A stretch of DNA of 64,000 nt from an uncultured Oscillospiraceae bacterium (GCA_934446565.1 CAKSEO010000003.1:1-64000), one strand, 5' to 3'. Positions 25,877 through 36,100 are shown, counted from the first letter of the stretch. Translations and numbers: made by a program. Notes: generated by a model from the sequence alone, not told the origin.

Positions 25877-25949
25877 AGTAAAACCTCCACTGGTGTTTTA
25901 CTATATTGTTTAAGTGTTCAAAAAACGTTCGTTTTTCGCACAAAAAATA

Positions 25950-25980
25950 AAGCCCCGGATCTTTTCACGATTCGGGGCTT
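25950..25980 (-). terminator. Terminator after the resolvase remnant
   Basis: On the minus strand AAGCCCCG...CGGGGCTT with 12-nt arms (one mismatch) is followed by TATTTTTT. It lies downstream of the recombinase fragment at 26030. Confidence 0.8.
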
Positions 25981-26016
25981 ATACTGTGCGAAAACTTCTG
26001 CGAAAATCTATGTGCG
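25979..26016. repeat. Res/att-like repeats of TGCGAAAA
   Basis: Three direct copies of a TGYGSRAAA-type octamer (TGTGCGAAAA, CTGCGAAAA, TGTGCGGAAAA) sit just beyond the resolvase remnant. The 18-mer at 25979-25996 matches the inverse of 41660-41677, upstream of the large serine recombinase, at 17 of 18 positions. Confidence 0.5.
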
Positions 26017-26029
26017 GAAAAGGTACGTT

Positions 26030-26257
26030 TTATAGAGAGCGCAGGGCTTTATACAACGTTGAGGGTTTTACTCCGGTAAGGTCCGTGATTTCTCTGACCG
26101 TGTACTGCTCAGTGTTATACAGCTTTATTGCCTTTTTGATGGCTTCCCTACTGACTGGAGGTCTGCCACCTTTTCTGCCTCTGGCACGAGCGGCGGCTAG
26201 TCCCTCTTTGGTTCTGTCGGCCAGAACATCGCGCTCAAACTGGGCCAGTGCTGACAT
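26030..26257 (-). pseudogene. C-terminal remnant of a serine resolvase/invertase
   Basis: 75 codons starting inside the catalytic domain (LAQFERDVLADRTKEGLAAA), then the GRKGGRPP hinge and the C-terminal helix-turn-helix (VREITDLTGVKPSTLYKAL). The N-terminal ~110 residues, including the catalytic Ser, are missing. The upstream side runs directly into the 3' end of the glutamine amidotransferase gene, so a deletion junction lies near 26245-26262. Confidence 0.85.
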
Positions 26258-27134
26258 CAGCGTAGCTCAAAAGCAGGTCGATATCTTCACGGGACACACC
26301 TATGGAGCTTGCAAAGTCTTTGAGTTGCTTTACGTCCTGCGGTTCGCTGTCACAGGATTCTGGGACATTCCACCAGTCACGACGGAAATAGCGGTAGTCG
26401 TACATCATAAGATTGGTTGTGTCAAACATTCCCTGTTCCAGGAATCCGGTGCTATCGATTTTCAAGATATCACCGCATGACGTATTAATTTTCTGGTGCT
26501 CAATGCTGATAATTCCGAGGCGTGTAAGTGCTCGGTCAAGAATTGCTTCTGTGCTTGCATATATGTAAAGCCCGCAGGTTTCGTAATGGTACAAAGCTAG
26601 CGGATTATCTCCCTTAACGAAATACAAGTTATTATGCTCGTCCAGAACCGTAAACACAAAAGAACCCTCGACAAGTTCAGCTATTTCGGAGATAGACTGA
26701 ATGTCGAGAGTCTTCTGCTGTTCCAGTAATTGAACTGCAATGTAACTGTCCGTCTTGACTTGAGTATTCGGCAGTGACATCTGCTTGCGTAACCTCACAT
26801 CATTGTGAAGAACACCGTTGTGGGCAAGGGCGAAGCTTGTATTTCCAACCTTGCCAGGGAACGGGTGGTTATTACGATTATCGAGCTTATTGCCCTGGGT
26901 AGCCATTCGGGTGTGTCCCATGATGACATTAGAATCTTCGTGAAGATGCAGGTGCACTTTGTGAGCGGCAAACGGGCGCTTGTAAATTGTAAGTTTGCCG
27001 CTGTGATTGAATGCATATCCGGTAGCATCGGTTCCGCGTTCCTCGCATTCCTCGGAAAGAACACGAAGCAGCTTTTCACGCTGCTTCGCATTAAGGGTAT
27101 GGTTGTAGTCTATCAAACCGAAAATTGCACACAT
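26235..27134 (-). CDS. Class II glutamine amidotransferase domain protein
   Basis: 299 residues. The N-terminal Cys2 nucleophile (MCAIFG), GHTRMATQG (about 72-80), AHNGVLHND (about 103-111) and TDSYIA are the conserved elements of Ntn-type glutaminase domains that release ammonia from glutamine or an amide. No synthase domain follows; the last ~80 residues are unassigned. It starts 1 nt after the amidoligase stop with GGAGGACG inside that gene's end, so the two are coupled. The C-terminus reads into resolvase-derived sequence and may not be native. Peptide-amide or nucleotide modification with the amidoligase is inferred. Confidence 0.8.
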   Translation of the reverse strand: MCAIFGLIDYNHTLNAKQREKLLRVLSEECEERGTDATGYAFNHSGKLTIYKRPFAAHKVHLHLHEDSNVIMGHTRMATQGNKLDNRNNHPFPGKVGNTSFALAHNGVLHNDVRLRKQMSLPNTQVKTDSYIAVQLLEQQKTLDIQSISEIAELVEGSFVFTVLDEHNNLYFVKGDNPLALYHYETCGLYIYASTEAILDRALTRLGIISIEHQKINTSCGDILKIDSTGFLEQGMFDTTNLMMYDYRYFRRDWWNVPESCDSEPQDVKQLKDFASSIGVSREDIDLLLSYADVSTGPV

Positions 27135-27135
27135 G

Positions 27136-28254
27136 TTAATCGTCCTCCTCTGCCGTAATAGGCGTATTTATGTAGAGCTGACGTTCTTTCAGGTAGGTAA
27201 TGAGTTCAGGTTCGGTGCTGTCGTCCAGTGAACCTACAAAGTCGGACCAGCTTACGGATTTCAGTTCGCTGTCGGTCAGATTTGTCGCTAGCTCGCAGAT
27301 TTTATCTACGAGTTCCAGAGTGGCTATGAGCGTGTTATACTTGAGCGTGCCGCGGAACATACGAAATTCAATGGTGTGGTAGTTCGTGATGTTCACGCAG
27401 GCGTATCTGCCGTTGCAGCCCTTTTTAGCGTCCTCCAGAATCTCTTTCGGGCTGTTCTTATAGCCGTAACGTGCAGCCCAGCGGTTCATCTGGTACTCCG
27501 TCCTGCGGCTGAATTTCAGCAGTTCTAGCCAATGATGCTCCACAAAATAAAGCACCCGGGAAATACACTCGTCTTGCATTTCCCGGGTACTGCCGAAGGC
27601 TGTTCTATTGACGTGAACGTGTAATCCACAAGTCGAGGTTTTGTGACTGCGGTAATCCATGCGGATAGCGGATTTCATTATCTCTGCCCAGGGCATTTTG
27701 TCCTTGTGGTATTTCAGGGACATCGGGTGAGTTACAATTTCCATTCCGTCTGACAGGCTCCCGTCGGACTTGATGTAAATATGTTCCGCAATCCTGTTGC
27801 CGATACCCAGAAGCGTATCAGCGTTGTCGCTGTTCTTGCCGCCCTCGTCGATTTCAAGTTCCACGCCGAAATAGCGCTTCGAGTCACCATAAAAGATGGG
27901 GTCGGGCTTGTAGTTGTATTCATGAATGGAGTTGTTCTGACGTTCCTCGTAACAGCGGTCGCAGTAGGCGTAGTCATCGTCATCATCGTAATTGGCGTAG
28001 TCCCGATGAATGATTCTGCCGCAACATTCACAGATCGTGTAGTAATCATCGTAGCACGAATCGCAGAGCGGCATGCTATCAGAGCCTGCATTATCGTCCT
28101 CCCAAATTCTGTTGCCGCAGTGTTCGCAGGTGACGGTTTCGCTGTGGTAGCAATCATCGCAGAGTATGCTGCCATCAAATGTGTAGTAGTCATCGGTTTC
28201 AATCGTTGCTCCGCAGCAGCTGCAAACGGGGCGTGTGGTTTCGTTAGGTGTCAT
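27136..28254 (-). CDS. Amidoligase-family protein with N-terminal zinc ribbons
   Basis: 372 residues. The first ~110 hold several C-x2-C pairs (CSCCG, CDDCY, CEHCG, CDSCY, CECCG, CDRCY), like tandem zinc ribbons. Residues ~125-340 resemble the amidoligase_2 (COOH-NH2 ligase, glutamine-synthetase-like) family: FGVELEIDEGG, SDGSLSDGMEIVTHP, CGLHVHVNR and TIEFRMFRGTL are its metal/ATP and substrate motifs. Such enzymes form amide bonds and are often paired with glutamine amidotransferases in phage and mobile loci. There is no Shine-Dalgarno upstream of the ATG, because foreign sequence begins about 8 nt before it, so expression may be lost. Confidence 0.78.
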   Translation of the reverse strand: MTPNETTRPVCSCCGATIETDDYYTFDGSILCDDCYHSETVTCEHCGNRIWEDDNAGSDSMPLCDSCYDDYYTICECCGRIIHRDYANYDDDDDYAYCDRCYEERQNNSIHEYNYKPDPIFYGDSKRYFGVELEIDEGGKNSDNADTLLGIGNRIAEHIYIKSDGSLSDGMEIVTHPMSLKYHKDKMPWAEIMKSAIRMDYRSHKTSTCGLHVHVNRTAFGSTREMQDECISRVLYFVEHHWLELLKFSRRTEYQMNRWAARYGYKNSPKEILEDAKKGCNGRYACVNITNYHTIEFRMFRGTLKYNTLIATLELVDKICELATNLTDSELKSVSWSDFVGSLDDSTEPELITYLKERQLYINTPITAEEDD

Positions 28255-28260
28255 TGATTT

Positions 28261-29472
28261 GATATTCTAGGCTTCGATAAGTACTGGAATTACGCCAAAG
28301 ATGATTCAGCTCCATATATGTGGGCAGAAGCCAACAATTACTGGTATCACGGGCGAAAGGTCGCTTCTGTTAAGGGAGGCTCGCTTTATACCGCCCCTGA
28401 ACTGGTTCTGCTTGAAGAACCAGAGCCTGACGGAAAACCGCTGATCCCTGTTAACATACCGCTCATGGTGGCTAAAAATCATACGATACTCGAAGCGCTT
28501 GTTCAGGACACAATAAAAAAGGTGTTCAACATCTATGTTTCTTACAGGAAGAAAGTTGACATATTTTACGTTGCATTCAGTGGCGGAAAAGATAGCGTTG
28601 TCGCATTGGATATTGTTCAGCGTGCGCTGCCGCACAATGAATTTAAAGTAGTATTCGGCAATACCGACATGGAATTCCCAACCACGACCGAACTCGTTCA
28701 AAAACTTAGCAGAAAATGTTCTGATGAGGGTATTGAATTCCTCGAAGCAGCTTCAAACATGACTTCTAAAGAATCATGGAATATTTTCGGTCCGCCAGCC
28801 CGAAAAGTCAGATGGTGCTGTACAGTACATAAAACCGCACCTGTTATCAATATGCTTACCTCCTTCGGTGAGCTTATCACAAGAATGGGTACTTCTGATG
28901 CAAATTCATGGGCGCTCATGCTCTGTAATCTGGCATACACACCCGCTTTCCAGTGGTATATCAAGAATATTCCGTTCAATGAAACTTATTATGAACGTCA
29001 GCTTGATATTGATATGGGTGAAGATACCACAAAAAAAGCCAAAAGCGAATTCTGGAACGGTTTCAAAACTATTCTTGATACAAATGAGGCGTTCAAGGAA
29101 ATAGGTCTGGGTATTCCCGACATCACCGTCAAGCAGACAACAGCCGGTGAAAAGAAGTCCATGAATAGCCTTGTCCGCCAGCCGTGGCAGGATCCCGACC
29201 CCAGAGTGATCCTGTATTCGCTCTACAAGTTCGCGGAGGCTTGCGGAGATTACTACGATTTTACTTTAACACGTCTTTTAGACTTCAACATTGATAGCGC
29301 AGGTATCAGCCCTGCACAGATTTTTGGATTAAACAGAGAAATTATTGAACCAATATTAAACGGGCTATCAATAAACTATCCCAATTATATTAAAGCTTCA
29401 TTTACCCTCGACCTTGATAATATAACACTTAACAGAACCAAAAAATCTAAGGACATACTTGAATTGTTCTAA
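28261..29472 (+). pseudogene. 5'-truncated PAPS-reductase-like protein (possible BrxP-type)
   Basis: The frame is open from about 28258 after a stop; the first ATG is at 28318 without a ribosome site, so the N-terminus is missing. A PAPS-reductase/PP-loop domain follows: FSGGKDSVVALDIV (about 95 codons in) and GPPARKVRWCCTVHKT. After INMLTSFGELITRMG the sequence changes to a region (WALMLCNLAYTPAFQWY, then DPDPRVILYSLYKFAEACG and TLDLDNITL) that I associate with DUF4007-like parts of PAPS-reductase proteins in phosphorothioation/BREX type 4 loci. That assignment is uncertain. A P-loop gene follows 14 nt later. Confidence 0.55.
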
Positions 29473-29486
29473 GGAGGAAAATAACT

Positions 29487-29756
29487 ATGGCTGAAAAATA
29501 TTGCGATTATTTTAATATTGACCCAGAATACTTCCCACAGGTCAATAAAGCAATCATAGACAAGGAACCCGAACTGTGGAAGAAGTTCTACCCCCACGAA
29601 TCCTTTGTAGGGCTTATTCGCGATACCATAAGCGTAGTTACGCGCAAACAGAAAGTTTCCATCTGGGTCGAGGGCGCATACGGTACCGGTAAATCCCACG
29701 CCGTTCTTACTCTGAAAAAGCTGCTTGACGCCTCTCCCGAAGCAACTGTTGTCTGA
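29487..29756 (+). pseudogene. N-terminal piece of a P-loop ATPase (BrxC/PglY-like?)
   Basis: 89 codons with strong AAGGAGG. It begins with an acidic segment (CDYFNIDPEYF), then WVEGAYGTGKSHAVL, a Walker A motif in the G-x-Y-G-T-G-K-S-H form seen in large BREX P-loop proteins. The frame stops at once after this motif, whereas such proteins exceed 1000 residues. The following 130 nt (29757-29889) contain no gene. Together with the preceding PAPS-reductase-like gene it looks like the left-over of a defence operon. Confidence 0.55.
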
Positions 29757-29889
29757 CGCGCAAACGGCAACCGTGCCACGCAAAAAACCGAAATTTCCCG
29801 AAAGGAACTGTAAGTGCGTCTTAAAAATATGAAATCCATTCAAAAAATCCTGCATTTTTGGTGCAAAAAGTGAAAAAGGGAGCGACAAA

Positions 29890-30590
29890 TCACCGCACCC
29901 TTACAAGCCCCTTTTTGCTGTCAAAGGAGAATGTGCCGCTTGACAGACCTATCTGCGATTCATAAAGTCCGATTTCCATGTTGATAGCGCTGCTGTGTGC
30001 GCTTTCCCTGATCTGAGGTGCGAACGCCATGATCTGCTTTTCCACTGCAGAAACGCCGTCGCCGCTCACTGCTACAAAATAATCATCGGGAATGCCCTTG
30101 TTCCCGTGAAGTATCGTGCTGTCTGCAAACACCTTAGCAGACATCTTCCTGAATTCGGCACAATACTCGCTGTGTGCGCTGTTGATTTCAGCCAGCGTTC
30201 TTACTGAATTAGCGTATATTGAAACAGGAAGCTCGCTGTTCAGGTCTATATTATTCGCATACGGCGTCCGGAACGTTGCAATCATCGGGATATCTGTTTC
30301 AATTTCGCCATAAGGGAGCAGACAGCTCCAACGGGGAATGTCCGAAAGTTCAACGAGCTGCTCACTGCCATAAATTACAGCGGTATTCTTAACAGCGTGT
30401 ATTCCGTTCCGGAACGTGTGGTGTTCGCGCCGCTCGTAGGTTTTGCCGCAGTAACGTACACGCTCATAGAAAACGCCCTCAATGATGTGTCCGTTTTCGT
30501 CCAGAGCTACCGGCACGAAGTCACGGCTTGTCCCGAAATCAAAGAACATTTCTCCGGTCGGCACCAAATACGGCTTTGAGTAAAAGCAAG
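29890..30590 (-). pseudogene. Phage portal-protein fragment (A118-like)
   Basis: About 230 codons resembling the middle of siphophage portal proteins. The strongest part is FRTPYANNIDLNSELPVSIYANSVRTLAEI (in two pieces: FRTPYANNIDLNSELP and VSIYANSVRTLAEI), followed by a long helix (YCAEFRKMSAKVFADSTIL) and FSFDSKKG. The C-terminal part after FSFD is lost (stop at 29890). The N-terminus is joined to the SEFIR gene near 30570. No other phage structural gene is present, so this is a stray piece left by rearrangement. Confidence 0.6.
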
Positions 30591-31300
30591 AACTCATTCC
30601 GCAGCGGAACAGCATTCTCATATAGCTCTAAAGCCTTGCCCTCTTTGTAATCTTCGGTTACCGTAAATTCTTCAATTATGCTGTTTTTTATGCCGGAAAG
30701 ATATTCGTTTATTTTAACGCTCCGCTCTTTCTCGGAGAAGCAATTTGCAAGGCTTTTATATGCGGTGATCTTCTTTACCGGAACCAACGGCTCTGAATCG
30801 ACCCATGCCGGCTTTGTTCCAAGCGGCGGTTTTGCCACTGCATGAACTCCGTATATCTGCTTAACAAGCTTCATGTATTCCTCATCATAGGTTTCCGGAT
30901 CGGTGAGGTCAATGAATTTTCTTGACTTTAAAAATGTAGGTGTACGGATTTCACCGTTTTCGTCACGCTCAAAAAGCACGGGAATAAACTTTGTCTGCTC
31001 CACTTTTCCGTATAGTTCCGGAGATATTATCTGTATTTCCGTTCCCACGCCGCCCTGTCTTTTGTTCGCCTTTTCTGTATAAACCTTATCCATAAGGATC
31101 AGTACATTCGTTACAGATTCATCATTTACACTGGATTCCATAAAAGCAGTAAGATCAATTCCGGGTGCCAAATATCTGTCCAACAGGACGTCTACGCCAT
31201 CATTTATAAGCTGCTTTGAAAAGGACAGTACTTTTTGCTTGTATTCCTCTGAACTCCATGCGTAGGAAATAAATACTTTAGGCTTGTCAACTCGTTCCAT
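30539..31300 (-). CDS. SEFIR (TIR-like) domain protein
   Basis: 253 residues. The N-terminal ~150 match SEFIR/TIR_2 domains: VFISYAWSSEEYKQKV at residues 9-24, GVDVLLDRY (about 35-43), NVLILMDKVYTEKA and a later FIPVLF. In bacteria these are mostly effectors of antiphage or anti-plasmid systems, acting as NADases or scaffolds; which applies here is unknown. GGAGG precedes the ATG. It is the third gene of a leftward operon after the helicase-nuclease and the 593-aa protein (57-nt gap). Its last ~15 residues (after NEFLLLL) run into portal-derived sequence, so the native C-terminus may be missing. Confidence 0.8.
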   Translation of the reverse strand: MERVDKPKVFISYAWSSEEYKQKVLSFSKQLINDGVDVLLDRYLAPGIDLTAFMESSVNDESVTNVLILMDKVYTEKANKRQGGVGTEIQIISPELYGKVEQTKFIPVLFERDENGEIRTPTFLKSRKFIDLTDPETYDEEYMKLVKQIYGVHAVAKPPLGTKPAWVDSEPLVPVKKITAYKSLANCFSEKERSVKINEYLSGIKNSIIEEFTVTEDYKEGKALELYENAVPLRNEFLLLLKAVFGADRRNVL

Positions 31301-31357
31301 ATTGTTCCTCCATTCAGTTCAACATTGCATAAAAACACAATTCAACAACAGGCGCCT

Positions 31358-33139
31358 TTATGTACCAAGGATATACTCCCTCAGATACTTGAACGGAAAA
31401 GGCACGACAGTAAGCCTCCCGTTGCGCACAAATGCCACATTCATCAGCGGGAGCATTCTACGGAAATCTCCGTTGCCGGTGCCATACTGTTCAACGCACC
31501 TTATCAGAGCAGCGTTCCGCAGTGCAGACTGTATTCCGCTGCCGCATACGCCTACAAAATAGAAGTCACATCCGTCCCTGCGGAAACTTCGTATCTCGGT
31601 CACGGACGTGAGATATTCGTCGCGGCTCTCCTTGTTTCTCAACGCAGTATTGCCGCTTTTCAGCTCGGCACTGAGCCCCATGTACTCCGGAAGCGTAAAC
31701 ATACCCGTGCCACGAATAGCAAGAATGTCATCATCGGAGTATTTTATCATGCCCTCCACTTGCTTGTCATCGCCGAAAATCTGCACGCAGGCGGAATACT
31801 CGTTCACCTCAAGCAGATTCATCTGCTGCTCCGAGAAAAAGAACGAGCCGTCGGGTCTTACCGTCATGAAGTAATATTTTGGGCTGTCGCCGCCTGTTGA
31901 CAATCCGAAAGTAATATCCTTTTCAAACCCCATGCTGCTCCAGTCGAATAGCGAAAACATACCCCTGCGGATATCGTCCTTTATTATCAGTTCATTAACG
32001 ACTGTGCTGACAGCGTGCTTGCTGTTGTGAAAGAAATCCTCAAAAGTGATGTGCTGAACGGTAAAGCCACTCATATCGTACTGGTGCGGGTCATTCAGAC
32101 CGTTCTCATAATAGTCCCTGTTATGTATAAGCCGGATATTCAGCGCGTTTTTGCTTAACCGTGAGCCTGTCTTTGCATTGCAGTTGTATTTCTCGTTTAT
32201 CAGACTGACTATATTCTCGCAGAACATTCCGGACTGCTCGTTTCTCACGCAGTCGATAAGTATGATTTTCTTGTCAGCAAGATAAGCTCTGACCGCCTTT
32301 ACATTCTCCTTTGCAGTTGCCGTCGTGTCGATTGTGGTGTACTCTGCAATAGTCTTAAATTCTATCGCTGCCATACCGGAATAACGCTCATTGAAATTCT
32401 CTGCCACCTCGTTCAGTACGCCTATCTTTGTGGCTTCAAAATCTGTCTCGCTGCTTATGTTCAGAAACTTTACCCCGCTTTTTCTACCATCGATCTGCCG
32501 GAGGATAAAATCCGGTGTTTTTGCGTCATCATCGGCTGTCTTTCTGCGCATTGAGTTATCTGTTGACAGGACATATTTCGGGTATTCCTCAAATTTCTTT
32601 TTTGTGAATGTAATTTTACTGCGCAGCCTTGTGGAAGTGAAAGTGCGGACATTCAGCTTTATAATGCAGTCCTCCAGCACCCTGACCTCAATGGTAGGAA
32701 TGCTCCAGATCACATTTTCTTTGTTTTTGTGCGTCCACTCGGGTCTGAATACATACAGGTGTCCTGTAAGATTATTGAACCTCAGCAGAGGATGTTTTTT
32801 TGCCGTCAGACCATTTATCAAAAGCTGAAGAAGCTGGTATTTTTCAAGCTCCCTGCTTTTTTTCTGCATTAAGGACATGGAACTGCCGTACTCGGCGTCA
32901 GACAGTATTTTCTTCATGTTGCCGAAATTGTCCTCACTATGGTTAAGCAGGACATAAAAGCGCCTTCCGGTTTCAAAAAGGACAGCCCTGACATTCTTGT
33001 TCATCAGGGGCGCATCGATTATCCCTGCGCCTGTGCTTATATACTTCCTTGATGTTTCAAGACAGAAAATATCATATTCAGTATCTATCTTCTGATAATC
33101 GAAATGAGGTATGATTTCATTCGTGCGAATTTCTGACAT
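31358..33139 (-). CDS. Putative Argonaute-like protein (DdmE-like?)
   Basis: 593 residues with no textbook motif. I infer an inactive prokaryotic-Argonaute fold from context and layout: it directly follows a helicase-nuclease of DdmD size, and its middle has an alternating strand/helix section (KKIILIDCV at about 285, NIRLIHNRDYYENG, VQHITFEDF at about 365) like a MID-PIWI boundary. The C-terminus ends VPFPFKYLREYIL. I see no DEDX catalytic tetrad. DdmE in Vibrio is a catalytically dead, DNA-guided Argonaute. The ATG at 33139 lies inside the helicase 3' end (23-nt overlap) with AGAAGGTG 8 nt upstream. Treat the family as a hypothesis. Confidence 0.5.
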   Translation of the reverse strand: MSEIRTNEIIPHFDYQKIDTEYDIFCLETSRKYISTGAGIIDAPLMNKNVRAVLFETGRRFYVLLNHSEDNFGNMKKILSDAEYGSSMSLMQKKSRELEKYQLLQLLINGLTAKKHPLLRFNNLTGHLYVFRPEWTHKNKENVIWSIPTIEVRVLEDCIIKLNVRTFTSTRLRSKITFTKKKFEEYPKYVLSTDNSMRRKTADDDAKTPDFILRQIDGRKSGVKFLNISSETDFEATKIGVLNEVAENFNERYSGMAAIEFKTIAEYTTIDTTATAKENVKAVRAYLADKKIILIDCVRNEQSGMFCENIVSLINEKYNCNAKTGSRLSKNALNIRLIHNRDYYENGLNDPHQYDMSGFTVQHITFEDFFHNSKHAVSTVVNELIIKDDIRRGMFSLFDWSSMGFEKDITFGLSTGGDSPKYYFMTVRPDGSFFFSEQQMNLLEVNEYSACVQIFGDDKQVEGMIKYSDDDILAIRGTGMFTLPEYMGLSAELKSGNTALRNKESRDEYLTSVTEIRSFRRDGCDFYFVGVCGSGIQSALRNAALIRCVEQYGTGNGDFRRMLPLMNVAFVRNGRLTVVPFPFKYLREYILGT

Positions 33140-36100
33140 TATTTATGCACCTTCTTATTATTTCTGCGGCTTCGACATTTTCAGTGACCGTGATTCCATT
33201 GTCGGTCATTATCGAGGGACAGCGCACAATGGTTATTTCACCGTCATGCGTTACCCTTGTGTCATACGAGCCGTCCGCAAGGATATTGGCTATAATAACA
33301 CATTCTGCCCTGCATTCCCTTGCCTTTCTGACTACCTTGTTCATGGTTCCTTTCTCATCAAAGCGGGTGGTATCGTGCCAGTTCTTGAAGTCCACATACA
33401 CAGGCAGTCCGGGCACCTTGTAATCAAACAGCTCGAACAATGCCGGCTCCCGTATCATATCAAGCTGGATTCCGAGTACATTTCTGAACCACACCCAGCC
33501 TGCCGCCTCTCCAAGAGCGCCCTTGTAAATATTATTGAATAGAGCCGGGGACATAATATACTCATTCGGTGCAAAAGTCAATGCACGCCCCTTTGCCGTG
33601 AAATACTCCGTCATTCCGCTGAAAAGAAGAATCCTGTCCAGCTTCGCGGCTTTTGCAGACACCTCGCACGGGAAATCCCGCGAGGGAGCGAATCTGATTT
33701 TTATCCGGTTGTAGTCCTCTTCCTGCGAATAGTAGTATTTATCCGCCGGCTCGCTCATCTGTATATATAACTGGCTTAACGCAAAATTCTGATATTCTTC
33801 CTTTGTTGCAGTAGGAGTTTTCAATACAATTTCGCGCAGTTTCTCCCACTGCTTCATCTTATTTCTATCCCATTCCTCACGAATCATGCTGTTAATGAAC
33901 TTGTTCACGCGAACCGAACACAGCTCTCCCTGTGATATCAGGTCGGGATCCGGGATTTCCGCCGCGCCGTGCTCATTTATCTTATCTATCAGCGCAGTGA
34001 CCTCGCGGTTAAGTAAACGGTTTTCAGCTATCCCAACATGGAAGTAATTGCATATATCAGCGTCGGCAAAGACATAGATATCCGGCTGTTTCATGTTTGT
34101 ACGGCAGATACGTCCTATCGCCTGTACTATCTGCTTTGTCGCATAATAGCAGACACTCGGTTTATCTTTATAGGTTTTTCCCATGAACTTTTTCCGGCAG
34201 AAACTCCTACCGAATGCTTCCTTTATGTTCTGTCTTGCGATTTCGTCCGAAATCTCTCCGTTCTCCTGGAGATACTCGGTTTCAAAGATGTACTTTACGA
34301 AATCCTCGGTTCCAATGTGGGAATCATTCCATATATTTACTGTAAGATTGGTAGGCAGGTCAAGGTAGATCGCATCGAAATCCTTTTTGGTTGAACGGTT
34401 CCACGAGTTCGTCTGTATCAGGGACTCGCGCACTGCGTCCGGAATATCATATTGCAGGTTCTGTCCTGCGCCGATGGTCTGGTAAACGGATATAACAAAA
34501 AGCTTTTCACCGTCCGCTAGTTTTTTTGTGATGTCTGATTTTTTGTCATCGTACCCCTCCCCGTCAAGCAAACAGACTGTTTTCCTGACATCACACATGC
34601 GTTCCGTTATCAGTTCGAACAGATAATATAACACGTCAATGTCAAGAAATTTATCATTCCTTTTCGGGTGCTTGTTCAGCATGCAAAGAAACGAGCGGAT
34701 ATCCTCATGCTCCCAGAATTTCTTGAATGCAAGCGCGATCCTGAAATATCTCTGATGATTATATTTATTGTCTTCCCCGCCGTCAGCCGAAGATAAGGAA
34801 CGCTCAACGTGATCATAAGCGGCCTTGGCAAGCTCGCTGTCGTCAAACACCTGATTCCACAGCGAAACCGAATAATTGGAACTGTCGAACAATTCCGCAT
34901 GGACAGCGATATCCTTATAACCTTGCTGAGAATTGGCAAATTCATTCTTCAGGCGTTCACGGTCGTCCTCCGAAATATGCGAATACGCAGCGCCCATTTT
35001 ATGCGACAGGTAATCGAGGTCGTAATTACACAGCACAGACGGTAATGTTGCAGTCGCCGACACTCCGATGACCTTTGCCTTTTCGCAGAGTTTGGTCAAT
35101 ATGCGCTCCGGTGTCTGCGAGAAAGAGAACATTGATATTATGGACTTGAAATCGTAATCCGGAGAGTTTTCAAAGGAATAGTATCTGAAACCATTCTCAT
35201 AGAGCGAAAAATCAAAATCGGAGCCGGCTATACTGTTTCTGGATTTTGTGCGGAGCATTTTGACCTGCGTGAACAGGTAGTTTTCGTACACGGTTCCGAG
35301 ATCAAACTCTGCAAGTACGCTGTGGATCGCAGAATCATAGGTATACTCATCTTCGCCGTTGTTGGCGCGTTCATTCCTTAAATGAACGTAGTTGGTAGCC
35401 AAAATGGATACGGTGATCTGAAAATAGGATATAAAGCCTCTCAGCTTGCTCAGCAGCATTTGAATACTGTTCTTTTCCTCAGGCTTCCGGGTTGAAAAAG
35501 TAATTCTGTTTACACTGTCATTCTCATCACTGCTGATTGAAATGAATTTGTTCTGACCGCTCAACACGGAAATGTACCTGTGGTCATTGAAGAGGAAGTT
35601 GGCGCTGTCATTTTCAGCGTTTTCGGTTTTATGATTGAAATTGAGCGAATATGTATCGTATATTTCGTCAGCCAGTTTTATTAGGTCTTTCAGGACGTCT
35701 TTAAGCGACTGGTCCTTGTAATCGCTGTTCATTCTGTGTGCAGACGGAACGAACAAACTTTCCGGAAAGGTCTTGTTTCGCAGCACGGCATAGATGTGAT
35801 TGAACAGCTCTATGTAGTCTATCTTTTCTTTCAGACCGTTTTCAATAATATTCTTGAGTATAGTTCCCTTTGTGGCGTCAAACTCGTCGATAAAAACCAA
35901 TGCGCCGTTGGAGATCTTTGAATTATAGAAATAGTAGCTTTTCTCAACAATAGTTGAGTGCGGACAAATGAACTTGTCCATACTCATAAAAATGACCTGC
36001 TTCTCGCTGGTAAACACGGACGGATACAGCTTTCCTACCCACTGCCATGCGCTGTCGGTCTTTATTGCAAGCAGTCTTTCCTTAATAGAGGGGAAATTCC

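Noticed and set aside
28318..29472. Assimilatory PAPS reductase (CysH)
   Set aside because: No sulfate-assimilation neighbours, a long extra C-terminal region, and a following G-x-Y-G-T-G-K-S-H ATPase point to the defence-associated PP-loop group instead.
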